DNA of 64,000 nucleotides, taken from a virus. The stretch spans positions 23,575-87,574 of IMG/VR virus record IMGVR_UViG_3300046501_000460, one strand, 5' to 3'. Shown here one piece after another: positions 53,733 through 63,200 of the stretch (within the stretch, counting starts at the first letter, position 1; every line of letters starts with the position of its first letter). A program made the position numbers and the translations under genes. Under the pieces are notes generated by a model that worked only from the letters and a program-made list of their open reading frames with translations, was not told the origin of the DNA and did not search any database.

Positions 53733-55685
53733 TCAGAGGGTAAGGTCGCCAATTTTGATTCGAAGAGAGCTGGAGCTGTCAAACACCTTAATCACGTTGT
53801 CACGGATCTCGGTGCGGCCGCCCGTCGCTGCCGTACGGAATACGCCACCTGAGGACAGTACGGACAACTTCGAGATGTCGACGACCGTGCCGGCGTTGGT
53901 GTTGGTAATCTGGCCGCTGAGATTCACACCGATCGTGGCGCCCACCGTCGCGTTATCGGCCGGCTTGTTGGCGCCGCCGACGTTCGCCCAGTTGTTGGAC
54001 GACAGCGGGCCGAAGCGGACGTTCTTCAGGGTCCCGCCGACGGTGTTGAAGGCGCTATCGAAGAAGAGCTTCTGGCCGGGCGTCGCGGCCGCAGCCAGCA
54101 CCGACGTATAGAACACCGTACCGTTCTTCAGGTATTTGACCGAGGAGCCATCGTAGACGACCGCAAAGACGTCGCCGATCGCCCAGGCCCCGAACAGGGT
54201 GGAGATGGCCGAACCATTCTCGTACACCCGGATGTTGGGGCTACCGCTAGTCGCCTCGAAGTAGATCGCGTAATCGAGGCTGGTGTAGGACGCGTCCGTA
54301 GTGGGGTCGCTGTTCAGGCCGAACATCAGGTAGCTGGTCGTGTCGGCAGCCACGACCGAAGCGTAAGCGCCACCCGTGAAGCTGTCCGCCGAATAGGCGT
54401 CGCCAAGCCATGCTGCCGTGCCGGAAGTCTTCGCCGCGGTGTTGCCGGTAACCGTCACGCCACTGCGGCCGATCAGGACCAGATCCGAGCTGGCATTGTC
54501 CGCCGGCTTGCCAGTACCGCTAATGCTCGACCACACGTTCACGTTCGCCGCCGGGATGCCGTTGACCGTGCCGGTGATGTTGCCGGAGAAGGCGACGTTG
54601 GTGCTGGGCTGGTACGGGTTTTCCGCCGCAAGTGTAGGCTTGACGAGCAGCGACTTGACCGCGCCGGTCGGGTTGACATCCTTGTCGACCGCGCGGTACG
54701 CCTGCACCCCGAAGGTCGTGTACATCGTAGCCGCAGCGCCGAACAGGATGAAAGCCCGCTTCGCCGCTGGCACCGTGTACACGGTTTCGGCGGCCGGCGT
54801 CGTGCCGAACGAATACGCCGCGCTGCTGGAGGACTGGTACACATAGACCAGAAAGCCGTCGATGTCGCCCTCGTTGCCGGACCAGCTCCACTCGAACGAG
54901 ATGTCGGCCGCGCCGTCGCTTCGGAGCGTGTGGTCCACCGCCGTGCCGTCGGTCAGGACGGTCGGCGCCGTCACGGCCGCGCTGTTGCGGTCGTTCGACG
55001 AGTTGAAGTTCGTGGTGGCGGTGGCCACCGTCGACGCCGCTACGCCAGCCACAAGCGTGCCCGCCGGCGCGCCGACCGTCGCACTGTCGTCCGGCTTGCC
55101 CGAGCCAGTCACACCAGTCCACGTGGCGGTGGTCCCAAGACCAGCGCCGTCCGTCAGCTGGTTGGTGTTCGTGAAGTTGTTGCCCGCGGCCTGCCACGCG
55201 CCGCTCACCTTCTGGTAGAGGACCAGCGCGTCGGTCGCGAAATAGAAGTCGCCGTTGGCGCCAGTCGGCCGATTGGCCAGCAGACCCTGCGCCGTGTTGT
55301 TGCGGGTGGCGTCCAGCGCGCCCTGGTACCCAAGGCTGCCGATCGCCACCTGCGAGACGGTCTTCGTGTCCGTGTAGGTCAGGCCGTTGGATGTCAGCGT
55401 GACGGTCACCTGGACGCTGCTCGTACCCATGTTGGCGTACTGTAGCGTGGCGATCTTGCCGGTCGAGTCGATGGTGAGCGGGACGGTCGGCGACGTCGAC
55501 CAGGCGAGCGTGCCGGAGACGACGAACGGCGTGGCCACGAGCGTGATCACCGACGGCGTGCCGACGCTGCCGTTCACGAGGACGACGTTGGCTGTGGTCG
55601 ACAGATTGACGCCGCCGCGCGGCGCGAGCGTGCGTGGCGACTGCGCCTGCAGGCGGGTATCGAAATCGTTGACCGGTGCGACCAT
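53733..55685 (-). CDS. Tail fibre / tail-tip protein with GKPxD repeats
   Basis: 650 aa. N-terminus MVAPVNDFDTRLQAQSPRTL followed by Ig-like strands. The motif W-x-x-[VI]-x-G-[ST/A]-[GN]-K-P-[AD]-D-[NS]-A occurs three times: TWTGVTGSGKPDDSATV, VWSSISGTGKPADNASS and NWANVGGANKPADNATVGA, as in other phage central-fibre proteins. A central DNDPTTDASYTSLDYAIYFE-type region is jelly-roll-like. It ends in DNVIKVFDSSSSLRIKIGDL, a coiled-coil or fibre tip pattern. Start overlaps the previous stop by one base. Confidence 0.72.
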   Translation of the reverse strand: MVAPVNDFDTRLQAQSPRTLAPRGGVNLSTTANVVLVNGSVGTPSVITLVATPFVVSGTLAWSTSPTVPLTIDSTGKIATLQYANMGTSSVQVTVTLTSNGLTYTDTKTVSQVAIGSLGYQGALDATRNNTAQGLLANRPTGANGDFYFATDALVLYQKVSGAWQAAGNNFTNTNQLTDGAGLGTTATWTGVTGSGKPDDSATVGAPAGTLVAGVAASTVATATTNFNSSNDRNSAAVTAPTVLTDGTAVDHTLRSDGAADISFEWSWSGNEGDIDGFLVYVYQSSSSAAYSFGTTPAAETVYTVPAAKRAFILFGAAATMYTTFGVQAYRAVDKDVNPTGAVKSLLVKPTLAAENPYQPSTNVAFSGNITGTVNGIPAANVNVWSSISGTGKPADNASSDLVLIGRSGVTVTGNTAAKTSGTAAWLGDAYSADSFTGGAYASVVAADTTSYLMFGLNSDPTTDASYTSLDYAIYFEATSGSPNIRVYENGSAISTLFGAWAIGDVFAVVYDGSSVKYLKNGTVFYTSVLAAAATPGQKLFFDSAFNTVGGTLKNVRFGPLSSNNWANVGGANKPADNATVGATIGVNLSGQITNTNAGTVVDISKLSVLSSGGVFRTAATGGRTEIRDNVIKVFDSSSSLRIKIGDLTL

Positions 55686-57232
55686 CAGACCATCACTCCT
55701 ACGGTGGTGCGCCCGGCGGCCCAGTTCGTGGTCATCGAGACCACGATACCGACTACGCCACCGGCGAGGTTGTATCGGGGGTGTGCCAACGTGACGACCT
55801 GGCCAAGGGTCAGCTGCATCAGCGAGGCGAAGCCGTCGAACTGGTACGTCGTGCGCGGCACCTTGCGCAGGTTCAGCCGCCGCTGTGCCTCCGCGCTGGC
55901 GTCGGTGCGGCGCACCAGCACCGTGTCTTCCTGCGTCGGCTCGGCAGTGAGTTTATACAGTGTCTTGGTGGAAACGTCCACCGCTGTTGCTTTTTGGTAT
56001 GGTGTGCCCATCAGTGCCAGCGCTTCGGCCGGCAGGCTGGTCTGCAGCCCGGTCTGGACCGTCTGGTTCGGGCAGAACGTAAGCAGTACCGAGGCCTGCA
56101 CAAGTTCGCGCGCGGCCGGGTACAGGCTGTGCTCGACCATGTGCTGCGGCTTGATCGAGAAGGTCGCTTCCAGCCCCGTGAAATCAATCTGCTGCAGCTG
56201 GAGCAGGCCCGCGCGCGAGGTCGTCAGCTGGGCCTTCAGCGCGTTGGTGACCTGCTGCACCACGGACAGCGTGTTCGTGGTCCCGGTCACGCTGACCCCG
56301 ACCGGCTGCGGATGCGCGGCATCGAACGCGTTGAAGTTGGTCAGGTCGATCTCGCTGTCCGTGAACTGGTTGCCGGGCACCCCATAGCTCTTCACGATGC
56401 GCTTGACGATGCTTGCCACGGTGCCGGCGTAGACACCGCCCGTGGCGTCGCCCTGCAGCGAGCACGTGATGGTGCCGGCCGGCGGACTGGAAAGGCGGAA
56501 CGTGCCGAGCGTGCTGTTAATCGTAAGCGCCGCCCAGCCGATTGAATCGTTCGCGATCGGCACGCCGTTGTCGCGCACCTCGATCAGACCGTTGATCTGA
56601 CCGTCGTGCACCTGGTACTGCCATGTGGTCTGGTCGATCAGCAGTGGCGTGATGTTGACGAGTTCGCCGAACGCCAGCGGCACGGTCGAACCCTGGCTGG
56701 ATCCGGTGCCGCCGAGCAGGTGCTCGGTGATCGCGACGTTCAGCCGTTCCAATTTATCGCGGATTTTCAGATTGACCGACGTGCGCGACTTGGTCCCGAT
56801 GTCCGCGGTAACGCCCGTCAGGACCGGTACGAAGTTGGCGCGCGGCCAGCGCACGTCGCCCAGCAGCACCGTGATGGGCCGATTGGTCCAGACGTACGTG
56901 AGCCAGGAGTCGAACGCGCCGTCATCGTTGGAGATGCCGATGTCGCCCACTGTCATCGAGGCGCTGCCGTCGATCGAGAGCTGCTCGGTCGTCTGGATGT
57001 CGGAAGCGATCAGGACGGCACGATACGGCTGGTTCGCCGGTACATCTGTCGCACGACTCACGAACGGCAGGGTCGACAGGTAGAACGTCGTGTCGACGCC
57101 ACTCACACTGGCAACCGCTTCCACCAGCACCGTGCGAATGGAGGTCGGATCATCAAGCCATGCGGCAAACTGGGACGGTGTCAGGGTACTGCCGCCGTCC
57201 GGGCTGTCAAGGGTGGTATCGGGGTCGATCAT
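55685..57232 (-). CDS. Minor tail / baseplate-hub-type protein
   Basis: 515 aa. After MIDPDTTLDSPDGGSTLTPS, the segment RTVLVEAVASVSGVDTTFYL and PYRAVLIASDIQTTEQLSID are typical of the tail protein that follows tape measure genes; later RTSVNLKIRDKLERLNVAIT, GQINGLIEVRDNGVPI and LTLGQVVTLAHPRYNLAGGV. Likely tail-tip hub. It overlaps the end of the tape measure gene by 4 bases. Confidence 0.75.
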   Translation of the reverse strand: MIDPDTTLDSPDGGSTLTPSQFAAWLDDPTSIRTVLVEAVASVSGVDTTFYLSTLPFVSRATDVPANQPYRAVLIASDIQTTEQLSIDGSASMTVGDIGISNDDGAFDSWLTYVWTNRPITVLLGDVRWPRANFVPVLTGVTADIGTKSRTSVNLKIRDKLERLNVAITEHLLGGTGSSQGSTVPLAFGELVNITPLLIDQTTWQYQVHDGQINGLIEVRDNGVPIANDSIGWAALTINSTLGTFRLSSPPAGTITCSLQGDATGGVYAGTVASIVKRIVKSYGVPGNQFTDSEIDLTNFNAFDAAHPQPVGVSVTGTTNTLSVVQQVTNALKAQLTTSRAGLLQLQQIDFTGLEATFSIKPQHMVEHSLYPAARELVQASVLLTFCPNQTVQTGLQTSLPAEALALMGTPYQKATAVDVSTKTLYKLTAEPTQEDTVLVRRTDASAEAQRRLNLRKVPRTTYQFDGFASLMQLTLGQVVTLAHPRYNLAGGVVGIVVSMTTNWAAGRTTVGVMV

Positions 57233-60200
57233 CGAAGAGCCGCCTTATTCTGAGAAGTCCATGCCGCGGCGCGCGCCGCGTCTTTCACTGCATCGGTCAC
57301 GTCCGCGCCCATGTCGGTGCCGGCCTGCATCGTAGCGGCAAGCTGGTTGTCGGATTGCGACTGCTGCTCATCGCGCAGGGTCGTGATCTGCTTGTTCAGC
57401 GTCGCCAGCTGGGCGACGATCTCTGCCGTTTGCGCCGTTGCTGCGGAATACGGGTCGACCGTAACCGCAGGGGCGACACTGGCGCTCGAGTTGCTGGCCG
57501 TGCCGACCTTGATGTGGTCCTTGTACTCGTCCGACTTCTTGAGCTCCTGCTCGATCGTCGACAGCGTCGAACCGCTCTGCATCTGCTGGACCCAGTAATC
57601 CAGGCCCGCCTGGTCTGCCGCGCGGCCCAGCACGTTCTGGTACAGCGCCGAGATCGCCGATGAGACGCTGGTCGTGTTGGTGTTGCCGATCGCGGTGCCG
57701 GCGTCCGTGCTGGGCGTGACCACCGTCGTCGCCGGCGTCTTGCCGATGTGGTCGGCGTACTCGGCCGAATTCTTGATGGCACCGATCACGTCCGTGAACG
57801 ACACGCCGTTCTGCAGCTGCGTGTTCCAGAAATCGAGCCCGGCCTGATCCGGGTCGCGGCCCAGCAGTTCCTTGTAGAGCGACGACAGCGCCACAGTGTT
57901 CGTGCCGGAATCCTTGCCGCCGGCCATGATCACTGCAAGGTTGTTGATGGCCGAGGCGACCGACGTCACGCCGGTGTCGATCTTGACCAGCTGCGAGACC
58001 TGATCATGCAGCACCGACAGGCTCGTTTGCGCGATCTTGACCTGGCTGTCCGTCGTGTCGGCCATGCCCGTCATCGTCGAGACGACGCGCTGGTAGTCCG
58101 ACTGGTAGGTGCTGTTGGACGCGTTGGCCGTCTTCGACGCCTGCAGGAAGGCCTGCGCAGCCGACTGCAGATTGCCCTGCGCGGCAGTGTCGCCGGCCTG
58201 GGCCTTCTGCAACGTGGTCTCGAACTGCGCGCGCGCCGCGCCGTATTGATCGGCCGGGTTCAGCGGCGACATGTTGCCGATCTGCAGGCCGTTGACGAAG
58301 CTGCGCAGCGACGTGCTGAGCGACTTCAGGCGGTCGATCGTGCTCTGGATCGCCGAGCTCTCGTTCTGGTATGCCGTCAGGAGGTCCTGCTTCGCCTGCG
58401 CGACCGCGCGTGCCTGCACCAGCTCGTCATACAGCTTCTGGTTCACCGGGTCCAGCTTCGCGCGCGCGGCCGCGTCCTTCTCGGCCTGCGACATGAGCAG
58501 GTCGTCGATCTGGTCCTGCAGGTCGGTGGCCACGTCGGTGACCGACTTGAACGCCTGGGCGATGCCCATCAGCTCGGTGTACGCCTGCGCGCCCGCGCTG
58601 CCCATCGCACCCATGGCGATGGTCAGGTCGGTGAACTTCTGGACGGCGTCAGCGCCCTGCGTGGACAGGCCGTACTTCGCGAGCGTCGGCTGGATCGCCG
58701 CGCTCGTCGCCGCGGTCTGCTGCGCCTTCGACATCATGTTCTCGAAGAACCAGCTCGCCTGGGACGTGAACTTGTCCAGCCCGCCGGCCATGTCGATCAG
58801 CTGCTCGCGCGCGGCGATCGAGGCCGTACCGACCTCGGCGTACGTGGTGCCGAACGACTTGAACACGGCGTCGATCGTGGCGTAGTCGTTGGCCACGCGC
58901 GTGAGCGTCTGCAGGTAGCCCTCACCAGCCTGCTGGAACTGCTCAAGCCCGCCGAATGCCGCCTGCGCCATCTGGTCGCCCAGCTTCGAGAACACGGCCG
59001 CGACCTTGGCCTGCGCGTCGGCGCTGGACAGCCCCTTCAGGTCGATCTTGCCGATGTCGATGACGAAGCCGTTGAGCTTGTCCTTGAAGTCGGCGCCATC
59101 CACGCCCAGCAGGCCGGCGGCCGCCGTGATGGCGTCGCCCATGCCCGTGATCACGCGCGTGATCTGCAGATTCGCCTCAGCACCCAGCGGAGCCGTCTTC
59201 GTGTCGAGGCTGGAGCTGCGGAACCAGCCACCGCTCGTCTTGACGTCGGCATACGACATGGCGCTGGCGCCGCCGGCGGCGACCTGGCCCAGCGTGGACC
59301 GGTCCATCGTGAAGCCCGAAGCCTCGACGGTCTGCTTGCCACCGAAGACAGCGTTACCGATCTTGCTGACCAGGCTGTTGATCACCGGGATCTTGTTTAC
59401 GGCGAACGACGCCAACCCCAGCACCGGATCGCCATAAGCCAGCGAACCGAGCGCGGACATGCCGCCGGACGCAAGCGTCGTGCCCAGCCCGTTGTTGGTG
59501 TTGAGGTGCACATCCGGATCGGTGATCTCGGAATTTTGCAGCAGCTGCGAGACGAAGCCCTTGATGTTCGAATCGATCGAGCGCAGCGACGCCAGCATGC
59601 TCTGCGCGACGATCAGATTGTTGTAGGTGTTCTTCTCGACTAGGTCGAGCGACTTGGCGTTCGACTCGCTCTTCGCGTCGCGATCACCCAGCACCGTGCC
59701 GGTCGCATTCTGCTGCTCTTTCTCGGCCTGCGTCTGCCCACCGCCATTGAAGCCGCCAGTCAGTTTGATGCCCAGCGCCACGAGGGCGGCCATCGTCGCC
59801 GCGCCAGCCGCAAGGTTTGCCGGGAACGGTAGCGACGCGATCGAACGCGCCACGGCAGTGATGCCCCACGCGGTGCCGGAGGCGCCGGCGTTGGCCACGT
59901 CAACCGCGGTCGCGGTCGTGCCGGACGCCATCTTGAGGCCGTCGCCGGCGACCGTCTGCGTGACCTCGGCGGCCTTGAAGAGGGTCTTCTTGATGAAGGA
60001 CTCCGCGGCCATGGCCAGCTCGACCGCGCGGTACGCCTTCTCGGTCGTCGCCAGGATCTTGTAGCCCTTCGAATTCTGGTCGAAGAAGCCCTTCGCCGCG
60101 CCGGCCATATTGCCGTAGGCGTTGATCTGCGCGGTGGCCATGTCATCGGCAGCCTTCTTCTTGGCGTCAGCGCCGCCGTCGCTCTCTTCCAGCTGCTTTT

Positions 60201-63200
60201 GGATATCCTGCACGCGCGCGTCGTACGTGGCGGCCGTGGTAATCAGACCACCCAGCGCGGCGCCGCCCTTGCCGAATGCGTCGGTCAGGGACTGGGCGAT
60301 GGCGTTGCCGATGTCGATGCCGACGTTACGCAGCGCCGTCATCTCAGCCTGAATCTCCTTCAGCTTCGCGGCTGCCGCCTTCAGTTTCACCGGGTCGTCG
60401 CCAGCGTCGTCCTTGGCGACTGCGTAGTCCTCCTGCAGCTGCGGCAACGAGGACTCGAGCAGTGACTTGCGGTCGAGAATCGCCCCGATCGCGCCGCCCA
60501 CGCCCGGGCCGGCGTGGTTGCGGATGTCGGCCAGCTTGGTCTTCAGGATCTGCAGGTCCTTGTCCAGGTCCGCCATGTCCATCTTGAAGATGGCGCTCTT
60601 CTCGCCCTCGACGCGCATCTGCTCAAGGAAGTTGCGGTACCGGATCAGGCCGTCCCGGTACTTGCCATTGTCCGCGCTCTCGATATCCAGGTTCAGGCGA
60701 TCCAGCACGTTGCTGTACTTGGCCTCCCATTCAAGGTTGAACGAGTCCTGAAGCTGCCCCTGGCTCTCTAGCGACTTGGCGCGGTACTGAAGCTCCTCGC
60801 CCGACATGCGATCGAATAGATCCTTAGTCGAACGTGTTGCTGCTGCCTTATCGTCGATGATCTGCTGGCGCGCCGTGGTCTCGGCGTTGGCGTACTTCTG
60901 GCGCTGGGCCTCGGTGATCGCGGTCGACTTCTGGCGCTGCGCCACCTCGATAGCCTTCTCGTCCAGCGCCAGCTTGATGGCCAGCTCGCGATTGATCAGC
61001 TGCAGATCGCCCAGCTCGCCGCGCTTATTCTGCGACTTCAGGTCGTCGATTTGCGACTTCGCCTGCATCTGCTTCAGGCGCAGGTCTTCCTGCATCTCCT
61101 CGATTGCGGCGCGCGCGCTGTCGCGATTCACCTCCGGACGCGACTGCAGCATCGAATTGCGCTGGTCCTGCAACTGCTTGAGATCGACGCTCAGGCGCTC
61201 GACCCGCTTCAGCTCATCCTCCGGACGCACTTCCTTCAGGCTCGAGTCCGTGATCTGGGCGGCGATGTCGGCGGCTTTCGCCGAGATCGCGCGCGCGGCC
61301 GCGTTCTTCTGGTAGAAATCACCGGCCGTGTTGGTCTGCATGCCCTCGCTGTAGAACTTTTCGAGGTTGGCCTCCAGCTGGGCCTTGGCGTCCTGCACGC
61401 GCTTGGCGGCCGCAGCCGGGTCGCGCACCTTCTCGGCGCGCTCCTGCTGCTCCAGCAAACCAGCCAGCGTGGCCTTGGCCTCGCGGTAATTCGCGGCCAG
61501 GCGCTCGCTGCCGTAAATCGAACTGGTCGTGATGCCGTTGATGCCGGTTGAGTGCGTGGTCGGGTTGAGCAGCTCCTTCGGATTGATATTCTTGGCACGC
61601 GCCTGATTTTCCAGCTCTGTCACACGCGCGCGGGCCGCGTCGATATCCGTCGGCGCGGGGGCGCCCTGTGGCATGTAGCGGTTGTTACGCTCATCCCACA
61701 ACTTGTTCGCCTTCTGCAACTGCTCGATCTCGCGGTCCAGTGCCTCGTGGATCACGTGCAGCGAATTCGACAGCTTCTCGCTCGCGCGGTCAGCTTCGCT
61801 CGTGTTGTCGCGGAACAGCAGCCAGGCGGCGGCGGCCACGCCGACGGCGATACCGACGGCGCCCAGCACCGGCAGGATGGCGGCTTCCCACGTGGCCGTT
61901 GCGGCCGTCGAGGCTTCAGTCGCGGCCGTCTGGGCGGCAACCGCGGTAGCGACCTGCGCGGACGAGGCGCCCAGCCCAAGGTTCGCGGTCGTCACTGCGC
62001 CGATCGCCGCGGCTTCCGCAACCTGCGCCGACGTCAGCGCCATGCTGGCGGTCACGGCAGCCTTGATGAACTCGATCGTCGGGCCTAGCGCGCGCAGCGC
62101 CACATAGCCGGTCGCAAGCATCGTCACGACGTCAAGGTTCTCCACCAGCACGCCGGTCAGGCGCGCGACGTTGGTCGAGAAGTTACGCAGGCCGTTCGAA
62201 GCCGTGCCGCCGTCCTTGAATGCGTCGCCCAGCGTCAGGGCGATGTGCTGGATGAAGGGCGACGCCTCCTGGAAGGAGCGCACGAACGAATTCTGGACCA
62301 CGACACCCAGGCGCTGGAAGCCGCCGGTCGTGTCGTCTTCGAGCTGACGCACCACGCCGGCCATAAAGCCGGTGGCCGTGGCGGCCTCCTCGGTCTTCTG
62401 CTTGAAGTCCTTGATGTTGTCCAGCGCAAGCTGCGCCGACTTGACGCCGCGCACCGTGAAGATGCTGCCGAGCAGATCGACCTTGGCGCTATCGGTGAAG
62501 CCTGCCATCGCGCCGCGCAGTTCTTCGAGCAGTTGGGTCAGCGGCTTGAGCGCGCCGGACGCCGTCTGCGTTTCGACACCCAGATCCTTCAACGCACGCT
62601 TGCCCTTGTCGGTCGGCTCGTACAGGCCGGTCAGCATGTTCGTCAGGGACGTGCCGGCGGCCCCGCCGGTGACGTTGATCTTGGCCAGCAGGCCCAGCAT
62701 CGCGGCGGTTTCCTCGATCGAGACCTTGAATAGCGATGCGACCGTCGACGCCTGTTTCATCGACTCGGTCATGGCCAGCACGGACGTGTTCGAGTTCGCC
62801 GCGGTCACAGCGAAGATATCGGCGATGCGGCCGGCTTCGCTGAAGCCCAGACCGAATGCGCTGGCCGCACCGGTGGCCGCCAGCGCGGCCTGGCCGACCG
62901 ACATTTCGCCCACGGTAGCAAGGTCGAGAATCGCAGGCAGCACCTGCAGCGACTGCGCGGCGTTCAGGCCGTTCTGCGCCAGCATGCGCATCGCGTTCGC
63001 GCCCTCGGTCAGCGAGCGCAGCGAGCCGTCTGACACGGACAGGAACTGGTCGAGGTTGACGCTGCTCTTCGTCAGTGCCAGCACGTTGGTCAGCTGATGC
63101 TCAACCTCGGCGCCAACGGACACGACGTTCTTCAGTGCGGCCGCGATAGCTGCACCAGCCGCCAGCGGCACGAGCGAACCGTACGTCAACCACAGCCCGC

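Noticed and set aside
57748-59643. 631-residue plus-strand open frame opposite the tape measure
   Set aside because: Arg/Leu/Asp-rich shadow of a coiled-coil gene without ribosome binding site or motif.
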